In this document: positions 20,825 to 31,777 of the stretch, piece by piece
Numbering within the stretch: the first letter of the stretch is position 1
Layout: each line of letters opens with the position of its first letter
NCBI RefSeq assembly: GCF_000143415.4
Contig: NW_003314295.1
Coordinates: 1,285,923 to 1,349,922, forward strand
Direction of reading: 5' to 3'
Source of the DNA: Selaginella moellendorffii
Lineage: Eukaryota; Streptophyta; Lycopodiopsida; Selaginellales; Selaginellaceae
Length of the DNA stretch: 64,000 nt
Translations under genes and position numbers: made by a program
Notes under the pieces: generated by a model
What the model was told of the DNA's origin: nothing
The model's database searches: none
What the model saw: the letters and a program-made list of their open reading frames with translations, nothing else

Positions 20825-22980
20825 TCAAGAGAGCTGGTGTTGGTTCTCTGTAAGAATCGTGGCTCGCAACTTCATGAGCAAGCGGCCCAGCTGGTTTTGT
20901 CCCGTGCCATCTTTGCCAGACCCCCAAAAGTAGTCATGCGGGGACGACTCGATCAGCACACAACCAGCTGTTGACAGCAGCAAACTTCGCAGCTGCGGGT
21001 AGGACGAAAACTTTGCAACCAGCGCTTCTTCCATCACGTCCATCTTGGAGTTTTCCCAGTCTGGCCTCACCTGCAAGAAGCTTTTGTTTTATAACCGAGA
21101 GAACAAAGCTTACCAGATCAGGACGTTCGCGAGCTAAGCGTCTTCCAATTCTAGCTGCTTCTTCTGGGCTTTCAGCATTTCTGATATTTTCTATAGCTTG
21201 CATTGCCAGTTCGTCCTCGACTCCACTAAACTTTTGTGCCTATGTGAAAGAAAGAAACCCGATCAACAAATTGCTAGTGAACGTCAAAGGAAAACCTGGT
21301 AGTAGTGCTCGACGCTTTTCCACGTCTCGCTAGAGCCAGGTAGCTTAATTGAGTGTGCTGTGAAGTTCGTAAAGGCACCGTATGGATCCCACGACTTGTA
21401 GAAGTAGATCACAGTGGAGCTTGAGAAAATTCCAGCGTCTGCAATCGAGGGATCGTCTGCATAGGCAGAAGCAGGTGATTTCATGCGCGGAATCGGCTTA
21501 AGGTATCCCGAAACCAACATGTCTGGGCCAACCTTCAGAAAGCTCGGAGTAAGGGGAAAAGAAAACGTTTTGATAAGAGCTTACTTGTTCGAAAGTCACG
21601 TCGAGCAGGTTTAAAGCTTGTGTCATTTCCACCATTCCCAACTCACCAACAGGCGTTGGAGCAGTCACTCCTCCAATGATTTTTGGAGCAACAAACGCAA
21701 TAACCTGCTCAAAAACAAGAGAACATGAAACAAAGAAACAAAAACGAAAGAAGCAAGATAGAAAAAAAATGCGGTTCACCTTGTGAATGATACCAGCAGC
21801 TAGTGCCGGAGCTGACAAAGCTCCTCCACATTCCCATAAAACCGAGAGGAATCCACGCTCGTAGCAGTAATCCATTACAGCTTTCGGTGTGAGAAAATCG
21901 AATTCCACCACCTCCACACCCCTCGCGACAAGCTCCCTCTGGAACTCTCTCCGAGCACCCCTTTGCGTCATAACAATCGTATGAGCATTTGAAACATCCC
22001 ACAAGTGGAGCTCCAAAGGCAAGTTCAGAGTTCTCGACATGACCACGCGAACTGGTAAGTGTCCGCCTTCTTGTCTGGTGGTCAGTCGCGGATCTGTAAC
22101 ACTTTAGACTTCATGCTCTTGTGTGCTAAAAAATTGAAAACCAGAATTCTGTATGCTTACTATCTCGACGTACGGTGTTTCCTCCGACGATGATCGCATC
22201 ACTTCGACCTCTCGTCTCGAAGACGCGCTGACGAGACATTTTGCTGCTCACCCAGGACGCATGGCCAGTACTGGCAGCAATCTTCCCTGCGAAGAAACAC
22301 GATTCTTAAGAGCGCTCGAAACGAAAGGAACTATACCATCCAGTGTCATTGCGTATTTCAATATCGAGAAAGGAACCCCATGCGTAGCTCTGTAAAGAAG
22401 AGGAGCATTTACCTCTTGGCAGGCTCTGAAAGCTTCCTAAACCGGACTATAGAGTTCTTCAGACAAACCAAGAACAGAGGAACAATACCTTAAACGTGCC
22501 ATCACCATGCTTCTCAAGAACATCCACGGGAATTCCCAAGCCGCGCAAAGCCGCGATCGCCTTCCCGGAGTGATGCTTTAGCGGGTGTTGCAATCCCACC
22601 ACGACTCTCGCCACTCCACTCTACACAAAGAAAGAAAATAGATCAAACTTGGGAGGAAGAACACACAAATAACTTCTTACCTGCTTGAGAGCTTTGATCG
22701 CCGTGTCATCGCCGTGACAATCCCCTGGCTCCAGATTGAGATACGCCGTGGCTCCTCGCGAGAGCTCTCCAGCCATCTCCACTGCCTGGATCTCCGCGCA
22801 GCGAGTGCCTTGGCCATAGAGAAAGGCTTCGCCCACCACTTTCTCGCTCCGGGCGATCACGCACGCGGAATTGGGATGCGGCGCAGTGTGGCCCGCCGAT
22901 CCATCGGCGAGCTCCGCGGCGCGCAGCATGTGGAACGAATCGAAGCCCGCATTGGATGGCGCCATCGCAAGGAAGGCCAT
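20825..22980 (-). CDS. PYRR: PYRR: riboflavin-pathway reductase with degenerate deaminase domain and C-terminal NADAR (COG3236) domain
   Basis: Plant enzyme reducing the 5-amino-6-ribosylaminouracil phosphate intermediate of riboflavin synthesis. The N-terminal deaminase-like domain (SFHMLRAAELADG, HPNSACVIARSEKVVGEAF) lacks the zinc ligands: CAEIQAVEMAG stands where HAE is needed and EPGDCHGDD where PCxxxGxTPPC is needed, as known for plant PYRR. The middle is the RibD_C reductase (SKMSRQRVFETRGRSDAIIV in an intermediate exon, VLWECGGALSAPALAAGIIHK, KIIGGVTAPTPVG). The C-terminus is a NADAR domain (FYKSWDPYGAFTNFTAH, WKSVEHYYQ, ESSPHDYFWGSGKDGTGQNQ). It has about eight exons. No obvious plastid transit peptide is visible from the chosen ATG, which is followed closely upstream by TAGGGTTTA at 22991. 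Confidence 0.92.
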
Positions 22981-23106
22981 CGCGAGGAACTAGGGTTTAT
23001 CAGGATCGTGGTCGTGACTATTTATAAACCATGCGCTAATTTTGCTGGAAATGGAATATTAGAATATTCTTTGAACAAAGCAAAACTTTGATGAATTGCG
23101 TGTAAA

Positions 23107-24636
23107 CTATCCTTCGCCTTCTTTCCAGTTTGGAATGTTTGCTGTGGCTTCGTTGATCATTCTCACGAGAGTTACCTGGCGCGCAAACAAGGAAAGAATT
23201 TCATATCTTTCGCAGTAGATCTGGATGCTTACCACACTCTCGTGAACTCCTTTCGGTGGCATTGTTAGATTTCTTGGTGGAGCGCCTTGTGTGTAAGATC
23301 TCTTGTCGAATCTCCATTCACCAAATTTACCAAACATGGGCTCTCCCTGGAACACAATCAATGTAAGGTCGAACAATCTCTCTTCTGCATCTAAGTAAAC
23401 GCCTACCTTGAGCGTGTAGTCGCAACCGTACGTGTAGTGTATGATGAACTTCTTTTCCAGCTTCGTGTCGTATGGAGGCTGGACGAGCAGTTTTGAGAGT
23501 ACTGCGGAGAAAAACTTGACAGAAAGTAGTTTTACCTGGAGCATGAAGTCTTTCCGGAGTACGTGCTGGACACCGTGCATTGCAGAAGCGACTGCATATC
23601 CATACCTGAGTTCCAAAAATCAAACGCTGAGTCGTGTGGAAACACTGATTGAATTGATACTTACATTTCGAGCACCCAACCGAAGTCCTTATCAGCTTGA
23701 GGATCGTTCTTCATCTCCAACGAAACATTCATCCACGTCGGAGCAATCTCTTTGAGAAGTGACTGCATCCAAAGAAGCTGTGAGACGACGAAAACGGAAC
23801 TACCTTGTGTACCTTCTTAATTATAACCGGGGAGTTACCTATAGGATCAATGTTAGTGATCGGTCCTTTGCTTTCAGGATACCATCTACGCAGGGTCTTC
23901 TGGAACTGTTTAGGATCAATGTAAAAGAATGGGAAGGCCGCGGGAAGTTCGCCAGTGGAAAGGTTTGGAATAGGCCGGATAATAATATGATCTGGCTCTG
24001 CCATAAATACATAGCTGCAAGCACACAAACCAAAATCAGTATTGAAAAAGAAAACAAAGTACACAAAATGCCTACTCCTCTTCGATCTCAACGTCCCGAA
24101 ACCATTGCACGAATGCCCATGGACGATTCAACACAACAAATCCCTGGACAAAAGAACGAAATGCTTGAGCAAAACTTACGAGGCAAAAGAAAAAAAAACG
24201 AAAACTCTACCTTGTCAGTTCCCTCGGGAAGTGGCTGGACAACATACGTAGGAATCTCGTCCATCAAGTGATCGGCCTTTCCTGTGTGGAGCAAGCGCGT
24301 AAATCCACCCATCTCCGACCCGGCCTTCTCCTTTTGCTGCTTATACCAGTAGTACATGACCCGGCTTTGCCAATTGTTGTAAGGGACGGAGCTAGCGGTC
24401 ATCACCGTGTGGAACATCCTCTTCTTCTTCTTCTTGGAGTTCTTGAAAGACCGGGGCATTTTGATCAAGGGATCGTAGGTGTCCACTCCACCCGCGGGAT
24501 TTCCATCCATGACGGACATGGCCTTTTGATCGCTCATCTCGCCGCGATGCTTGAAAACCATGGACACTGTGTTGTGCGTCGCGATGAACAGCGCCACCGT
24601 GATGAGAATTAGCAGTGGAAATGTAGCTCTGCCCAT
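23107..24636 (-). CDS. Hydroxyproline O-arabinosyltransferase (HPAT / RDN1 family, GT95)
   Basis: Golgi type II membrane enzyme that adds arabinose to hydroxyproline in extensins and CLE-type peptides. The N-terminal membrane anchor (FPLLILITVALFIATHNTVS) is followed by a short stem and the catalytic region: FHTVMTASSVPYNNWQSRVM, YKQQKEKAGSEMGGFTRLLH, MDEIPTYVVQPLPEG, VLNRPWAFVQWFRD, then YVFMAEPDHIIIRPIPN with the EPDH metal site. Further exons give ITNIDPIGNSPVIIKK, FIIHYTYGCDYTLK and GEWRFDKRSYTQGAPPRNL, ending TANIPNWKEGEG. The order and spacing match RDN1/HPAT throughout, with about eight exons. The start is the ATG just before the anchor; upstream codons belong to the leader. Confidence 0.95.
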
Positions 24637-24953
24637 GGCTGCCGCTGCCGATTGCCCTCCTCTTTCCAGATCAGGATCGCCGTAGGAGCCTGGGGATGAG
24701 AAAATTTGAGAAATTTCGATCGATCGGCCGATCGACGGAGCGCTGGATCTCAAATCCCTGCCTAGGGCTTAAGAGATCGCGTCGCGAGAGCGTACCTGGG
24801 AGAGAATCGCTGGGGAAAACCGCTGTGGGGCGGCGGCGGCATTCCAATCAGGGTTCTTGCTCGCTCTAGCTACTTTTTTTCTGGAAAACACTGGGTTGAG
24901 CACAAGTCAAATAAAAACGCCACGTCATATAAAGAATAGTGGGTATATTCTTT

Positions 24954-26282
24954 CTACAATGCATGACCATGCAAGAACAGTGTTGCAATTGCCTGTTTGA
25001 TGGCATTCGAGCAAAAGCTTGGCACTCTCGATTCCTATGGAAAAAGTATAAAATTCGATGGTTCCAATGTTTAAGAAAATTCAAGGGGAAAAGCTTACCA
25101 CTGAAATAATAGCCATTGTATCTTAGTCGACTAACTGGAGCCTAGGAAAATAAAAGAAGAATGAAGATAAGTAACTTTAAAAGAGCTCACCTTACCTTGA
25201 TTGCCTCAAACTCGGAGTCGCCTACTCCGATCGGGCAGTTCGAAAACGAGCCCTGGAAGTATTTCTTTTTCCACCACCTCGGGATCAGTGCCTCGTCGGG
25301 CTCTGGAATGGAGTTTCCAAACATTTTTCTCAAGACAGCCATCATCTCGGCTTTTGTGTGCTCGTCAGACTGCTGTTCGATACGCCGTGATTCGTCGGTG
25401 ACTTTCGCAAATATGATGTTCGATCCGGTGTATTCTTGCTCCAAGTGCTGCAATGTTTTTGGAAATCAACCTGCTTAAAGTAGGAAATGAAGACTAAGTT
25501 ACCTGCCAATGAGGATAGTAGCCCCTTCTCTCGTCGGCATAGATGAACACAGACGAGCTGTTATTGTTTGGCCAAAAGCTGTAAGGGAGCTTTAGAAACG
25601 TCTTCGTGTAGATTCCCAGATCAAACTAGTATCTGAACCAGAGTCGCTCGGCAGTTAAAATAGAGATATGGTTCATTGTTCATCTGTTTTGAAAGTCCGA
25701 TTTTGTTTGCAAACTCCCACAGATCTCTGGTATACTTCTTGAGCCTCAGAAGTTGGCAAACGACCCCTGAAAGAGCAAAAAAAAAAAAAACGTTAGGAAA
25801 GAGGAAAACGTTTGGAGCTCGAGAGAACAAAGGACCAAACGTACGAAACTTGTCAGTGTAGATGTTATCCGTGATGTTCCAGCCCGAGAAGAAAGTCCGC
25901 AAGTTATGAAGCCTTGCAAGCTCCCAGATGGGATTGTCTTGGCCCCATTGACACCCTCCACCCAGTTAGCTCCCAGCTCGACGTTAAAATTTCTGGGACC
26001 GCATTCTCACCCCAATCTTCTCCGTCGCCTCGAGAATCAGGAAATCCGTCACTCCGCTGTCCGCCAGCGTCTTGGCGGCCATAATTCCTAGCTCGATCCA
26101 AGAATGGGCAAGAATTTCAAGAAAAAACTAGCGAGATCGGAAGAACTTACCAGACATCGGCACCCGCAGCAAGCTCCTCCAGATCTCCCACCTCCGATGA
26201 CGATCACGGTGTGCGAGCTCACGATCTACGCGAAGATCATCGTCCAAAGGCACAGCGCTAGCAGCGCGACAAAAGCCGCCAT
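24954..26282 (-). pseudogene. Polyamine oxidase (PAO) pseudogene
   Basis: Recognisable FAD-dependent polyamine oxidase fragments run in gene order: a signal-like start, the FAD-binding Gly motif, AAKTLADSGVTDFLILEATEK, NVELGANWVEGVNG, ARLHNLRTFFSGWNITDNIY, then YTKTFLKLPYSFWP, ADERRGYYPHWQ, TDESRRIEQQSDEHTKAEMM and PRWWKKKYFQGSFSN. The breaks are plain: TAG after codon 18, a short insertion in the GxGxxG region, an extra T that shifts frame after RMRSQKF, another frame change at NGAK/NPIWEL, loss of roughly 100 residues between the 25.70-kb and 25.60-kb blocks, and no GEHTSE...YVHGAY block before the end. Splice sites are largely still present, so decay is probably recent. Confidence 0.88.
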
Positions 26283-26602
26283 GAGAGAGAGACAAGCCCT
26301 ACGCTCTCAACGAATATACCCGCAATTCAAAATTAGGTCTATTTGTTAATTTCAAAATCTTTTACCCTTTTTCGAAATAGCTGTACCTTTATAATGCCAT
26401 CATTTATTACATTAGGCACGTGGTATTTACAACGGGGACGACCATCCAAGCCGTCCAATGCTATGCGAAATCAGCCGTCAGATTTAGGCTATCTAGCAGG
26501 TCTACAGAGGAAAGTGCATTAAGTGCCACTAGGAGCGCGCCACGTGTGTCGCTAGAAATATCCCGGTCCGCTTTCGCATTAGGGCAGAGTGGAGTGGATC
26601 CC
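26283..26602. promoter_or_regulatory. Upstream region of ELF3
   Basis: The 320-bp gap between the divergent PAO pseudogene and ELF3 holds the ELF3 leader and promoter. CCACGTGT, an ACGT-core element, is at 26540-26547. No other gene is seen. Confidence 0.35.
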
Positions 26603-28762
26603 ATGGAGGATAAGAATGCCCCTCCTGGAGGAGCTCTCTTCCCTCGTCTCCATGTCAAAGAGACAAAGAACGCGGGTCCTCGCGCTCCGCCCAGAAACAA
26701 AATGGCTCTTTACGAGCAATTCACAGTACCTTCTCACAGATGCCAGCAGCAGCAAAGCGATGGAGCTCCACCGCAGCCTTTTGTGCCTCAGGTTTGCAAA
26801 TTCGAGCCTATGATCTCGCCGGTGAGCTCTAGAAAGACTGAGGAGTTCTTCTTTTCTACAGGCACTCAATGGAGGCTACTATTTTCCTTACTACATGGTT
26901 CCTTCTCCGGTGGCTTTCCAGCCCATGAATGTTGTGCTGGGACAACATAGCCAGAGTGTTGCGAACGAGACTGAGCAAAGGGAGCTCCAGCAAGTTCCAG
27001 GTGACGGTAGTAGTAACAGGCAGCTTGCTCGAATTCCCTCTTTGCACTCGAGAGCTAGATCGGGCAAGACGAAGACTGGAGCTCCAAGGGTGGACGACGT
27101 TGCAGCGGTGCCAACGTATCCCTCGAAGCCTGCAGCAGTCCCCGCAAGATCTTCTAAACAGGAGCTCTTCGCTAGTGCTTCTGTGGCTCCCTCCAACGCG
27201 AGTACTAGCGCTACGAAGTCTCAGAGACAAGTTGAAGTTCGGGAGACAACGCAGGCGAGGAAAGATTCACGGCCGAGAAATAGAGCTCCTGGAGACTTGG
27301 GTGATCAAGAAAATGGAAGCGAAGTTCGTGTAATGGCGTCGTCATCACCCAGCCATAGCTACGAGAGCAACGAAGACAATGGGCGGATAGATAATCAGTC
27401 TGACGAGGAGCTTGAGGGGCGTGGTTCTCCAGAGGAAGTGGAAGCCAGTGACGATTCTGCGACTTCGGTTGTGGAAAACAATGCCGCTCCTTCAGCTATT
27501 ACTTCCAAGGAGATCATGTCTGCCGTTGGCGACGAGGAGTTTTGGAAAATGCGCAAGGCTATGCAAAGGTTAGTTTTTGCTGTCTCTCGGTATTTTTTTC
27601 TTCTTCTTTTTCTTTCCAAGTACCATTTTGTTTTGAACTTCTAGGCAGCAAACCATTTTTCAAAAGCAGCTGTTTGAATTGCATCGATTGACCAAGGTAA
27701 GCAAGCCTTGTAGAAAAAAAGAGCAGTCTTTGATGTGTTTTGCTTCTCTTTTTTCTTTTTCTTTTTCAGGTCCAGCATCTTATGGCAAACTCCAAGATAA
27801 GTGATCCTTCAAAAACACAAGACGAAAAAACTGACAAACGAGTCGGGAGCGAGCCGACTCACTGTGGCGAAGCTCCAAAAACTAGCAAGCCCGATCCAAA
27901 ACCCGACCAAGCTCCGGCTCCAAAAACTCCATCACAGACTCAACCTTTGTCAACAACACCTTACGACTATACCACTCATCCTCGACCCATCCAAGCCGCA
28001 AACACCATCAACTACGCAACTTACCACCCAGCTTACAACCAATGGTACGCTCCTCTACCGTTTCAGTTTCCATTCCAGCAAACTTTTCCAGTCACAGCGC
28101 AAGTTTTCAACACTCCATACTACCCAGCTCCGCTGTATGGCGGCGGCGCTGCTCCTCCATTTCTTCCTCCTCCTCCAGATCCAAGGCAGTTTATGTCTCC
28201 TCCAGTCCAGCTCCAGCCATGGCCGCAGCAGCCTCCTCCCGGAAGTTTATACTCGGATCCGGCTGCTCTCCAGTGGATGGGATTCGTAAATCCTCCCGGC
28301 GGAGCAACTTATCGTCCGCCAGCGGCGGAGTCGAGCTTGCAAGCTTCGTCGATCCACGACGATCACCAGTCTCGCAAGGATCGCGGCATCCATCTCCGCT
28401 CGCAAGGCTCCTCGTCGGGTTTTAGTCTCATCCAGCGAGCCGATAGCTCGTCTCCAGCTCCAGCTCCAGCTCCATCGCCAGCAGCAGAGAATCGCAGGCA
28501 GCAGCACCAAGAACCGAGGCAAAAGCTTGTGGGAAGGTTTTGCGGAGAGAATCAAAGCGGTGGCCAGAGCGAGCATGGAGTGTCTCCGTATTCTCGGCCT
28601 TCTGGATTCCAGAGCGTGAAGAACAGCAGCAGCAGCAGCAAAGAGCAGCGATCGAGCCAGGGATCGCACAAGGCGATCAAAGTTACTCCAAGAGCAGCTC
28701 CGGTCACTGCCGAGTCCGCTGCTGAGATTTTACACTCGATCCAGAAAGAGCGTCCTTCCTGA
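26603..28762 (+). CDS. ELF3: EARLY FLOWERING 3 homologue (circadian Evening Complex scaffold)
   Basis: Nuclear scaffold that joins ELF4 and LUX to repress evening-phased genes. Exons 26603-26791, 26862-27568, 27645-27696 and 27770-28762. Conserved blocks are in the known order: [20 protein letters not shown] with NKMALYEQF at the N-terminus; [34 protein letters not shown] and VQHLMA in the middle; a Pro/Tyr/Gln-rich prion-like region (about 27940-28300); and [15 protein letters not shown] at the C-terminus. Only short Gln runs occur, unlike the long polyQ of Arabidopsis. The start is set by the conserved first block. Confidence 0.93.
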
Positions 28763-28904
28763 CCGGTAAGTGAAGGTTCTCTTCTTTTTTTCTTGTGCAT
28801 TGTCTTTTCTTTTTTCTTGGCTTTCCTCTTCGTGGGTTTTTTCCCAGGCCTGTTGTAAATATATAATACAAAAGGTGTGGTGTTTCGAGCTGAAATTTTA
28901 GGTC

Positions 28905-29566
28905 ATGGAGGCTATGGCGGCCAATTTCCTTGCTGCTTCTTCCTCTTCCGGCCTCGGCGCCACAATCGCTTCCTCCAGGGCCACAGCCAGCGGCTCCAAT
29001 GCGGTAATCTCCATCTCTCCCAGGAAATCCTTGCGAGTGCCATGCATCGCCTCGCCGCGCCGCCAATTCGCAGCTGGAAGAACAGGGAGAGCCCTGATTT
29101 GCAGAGCATGTAAGTCGATCGAGCCCATGCGCGCATTCTTTCTCATGGATTTCCCGGATTGCCGCAGCGCTGACGCCCGAGCTGCGGGAATCGGTGGAGA
29201 AATTCGTCAAGGGGCACAAGGTCGTGCTCTTCATGAAGGGCACCAAGCTGTTCCCACAGTGTGGCTTCTCCAACACGGTCGTACAGATCCTCAATAACCT
29301 GGGCGTTCCGTACGAGACCGTGAATATCTTGGAGGACGATGGCCTCCGCCAGGGCCTCAAGGCCTACTCCAACTGGCCCACTTTTCCACAGCTCTACATC
29401 GATGGCGAGTTCTTTGGTGGCTGCGATATCACTCTCGGTAAGTTTAGCTATCTCCTCTCCATCGATCGATCAAGCTCAAGAATTCTCCTCGCTTTTCTCT
29501 TTTTTGCCAGAGGCCTTTCAATCCGGACAGCTTAAAGAGGTTGTGGAGAAGGCTATGTGTTCGTGA
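28905..29566 (+). CDS. GRXS14: Monothiol CGFS glutaredoxin, plastid type (GRXS14-like)
   Basis: Chloroplast glutaredoxin that carries and delivers [2Fe-2S] clusters. Exons 28905-29109, 29168-29437 and 29511-29566 give about 176 residues. The first exon is a Ser/Ala/Arg-rich transit peptide. The glutaredoxin domain follows: [20 protein letters not shown] with the CGFS active site (QCGFSNTV), the TFPQLYI cis-Pro loop and [12 protein letters not shown] that binds glutathione. It converges on the carbonic anhydrase gene, with stops 94 bp apart. A second Met lies three codons in. Confidence 0.95.
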
Positions 29567-29660
29567 GAGTGAAAGGTTCTTATTACTTATTGGATCATTC
29601 TTTTTTCACTCTTTCTCTCGAGTCTTCTTTCTTTATAGATATGGTACGCGTTTGTGGCTC

Positions 29661-30987
29661 TTAAAAGTCGACTTTGTCGCTCCCGGGAGTCCAGTATTGG
29701 AAGGTGCCAGTGACAAAGCTGTAGTGGCCGCCGTGAAGAGCCAGCTTCTTCTCCTCCACCGCCGATTTAATCCAGGGAAAAGTCATGAGATTGCTGAGCG
29801 AAACGTTCACTGACTCCTGCCAAGAACAAAGAAGAAAAAAGCTTGCGAAAAAACCATCAAAGACTCTTTTTTATTTACCTTTTCACCGCAAGAGCATCGC
29901 TCGTCGATATCGTGCGAGTGGTTTTGGTTGGAATGAACAGGAGTTGAGATTTTAATCCAGTCCTGGATGTAGTCACTGCAGTAAACCGATTCAAATCCAT
30001 TCAGAAGATGGTCCAAACTCAAATGCTTGGCTTCGCTGGACTCGCTCCAAACTCAAATGCTACACGGAGTTCTAGCGATTCGCGAGCGAGGAATTTACGT
30101 TACCTCCATTTCTTCTCCGGGTCTGTGGTCAGCAGAGCCTTGATTCCTCCACACCGGCTGTGACCGATCACTAGGATATGCTCCACCTCCATGAAAGCGA
30201 AGGGTGATCAGATATTCTCAAACTTTAGAGAAAAAGGTCCAACTTTTCTTCTCCTAGTTTATATTATACCTTGAGGTGTAAAACTCCATATTCGAGAGCC
30301 GCGCTTGTGCTTGGAAATCCAGCCTGCGAAGAAAAGTCCTGAAATTTAGCGAAAAACGAAAGGAAGATCAAACGTTTCATAGCTGAGCTACCTCGCCACA
30401 CGCTGGGATCATGCTGGCGATGTTGCGAACGACGAATGCTTCGCCCGGCTGGAGCCCCAAGATCGTCGTCGGGCAAACTCGCGAATCGGAGCAAGCGAAG
30501 ATCATGAACTGCGCACGGGAAAAAAAAAATGGTTTTTTCTTGGTCCTTGCGAGATTATCCAATGTTCTTCTCTACCTTGGGTGATTGACCGGCTGAAAGT
30601 TTCTCGTAGAGCTTTGGATTTTTACTGCGAAAGGAGAAACGACATAAATCTCGAGAATGCGAGAAGCGTGACAATAAACGTACAGCCAGAAGTTGTTTTT
30701 GAACTTGAGAAATCCTTGCTTGATTCTTTCCTCCGCCGGAAGCTGGAGCGACAAATCCCCCAGTTTTTCTTCCGTGCTCGCATCGAGCTCCTTGGCGAGA
30801 TCCAAGAGCTTCTTAGCGGCAACCGGCTTGAGACGCGGATCCTCCCTGTTTAAACGGTTGAGAATTAAACAGTGGCAGAACAACCAAACACCAAGAAAAA
30901 CAAAGCATACGACCACACTCACTTGATCTTCTGGAGGAAGATCTCCTGCGCTTCTTCGAACGTTTCGATCGTTGAGACGGGCGCCAT
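29661..30987 (-). CDS. Beta-type carbonic anhydrase
   Basis: Zinc enzyme converting CO2 and bicarbonate. About seven short-intron exons encode [64 protein letters not shown] (first zinc Cys and the Asp-Arg dyad), [36 protein letters not shown] and [17 protein letters not shown] (zinc His and Cys). It ends in [20 protein letters not shown]. There is no transit peptide from this start, so the protein is probably cytosolic, unlike the main chloroplast isoform. An intron splits nearly every motif. Confidence 0.94.
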
Positions 30988-31777
30988 TTCCCTCTGGAAT
31001 CCTCCCCCAAATTCGAGCAAAAACCGGCCAAATTGGGCGCGATCGCGAGCGAAAAACTTAAAACTGGAAGAACACGATCAAGTTCCAGCGCCATTTTAGG
31101 CCAAATCTCACCTCCTCCTTGAATCTCTCGAGGAATTGACGAGGTGGAGGGTCAAGAGTGGCTCCCGGCGCCTCGAAGAAGAATGGACCCCAAAGACCAC
31201 TTCACCGCTCTACCTCTTTTACCAAGGCCGACGAGGCGTGGAATATGCCGTTTTATACCTTTTACTTTTTTGTTTAGTTCTGGAATCATGTGATTTGGTT
31301 AAACGCTTGTGTGGTGCATAGCTGGTACAATGTAGCTAGTCAGAGTTTTAATATTTTTCTCGATAGTATATGATTTGACCACCACCTTATCTCCACAGTG
31401 GTAAAAGAAATTACGTAGCCTATAGTCTATTGTGTGATCCCAAACGAAAAGCTTTATATCCTTTTATCCACCTCAAGAAATGAGTGTTCTGGAAGGAATC
31501 GATCCATCTACAGCAGGTACTTCGTATACCAAACCAAAAGCTGGCAGATGGCACCATACAAGAGTTATAGGAGATAGCAGACTCTGAACAACTTTGATGC
31601 TGGGGGCTGGACTTGAACTCCCTATGCACAGAGCCCGTCGAGGACCCCAAATGTGAATATTCTCAAGAACAAAGGTTCAAGCTGCGTTGGCTATAACAAC
31701 TAGGATTCTTCCGAGTTACCACAAGGGATGGAATCACCTCATCGAGGAACTAGGATGACACACTAATCTTGAAATAT
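30988..31777. other. Intergenic, no gene seen
   Basis: The 5' region of the carbonic anhydrase (left part) and upstream region of the PPR gene. Short ORFs at 31136-31321 and 31420-31650 have no motifs. A tRNA-like T-loop echo near 31600 was not supported by a cloverleaf. Confidence 0.5.

Noticed and set aside
31590-31640. Possible tRNA T-loop echo (gggagttcaagtccagcccc on minus)
   Set aside because: No anticodon arm or acceptor pairing; probably chance or a SINE trace.
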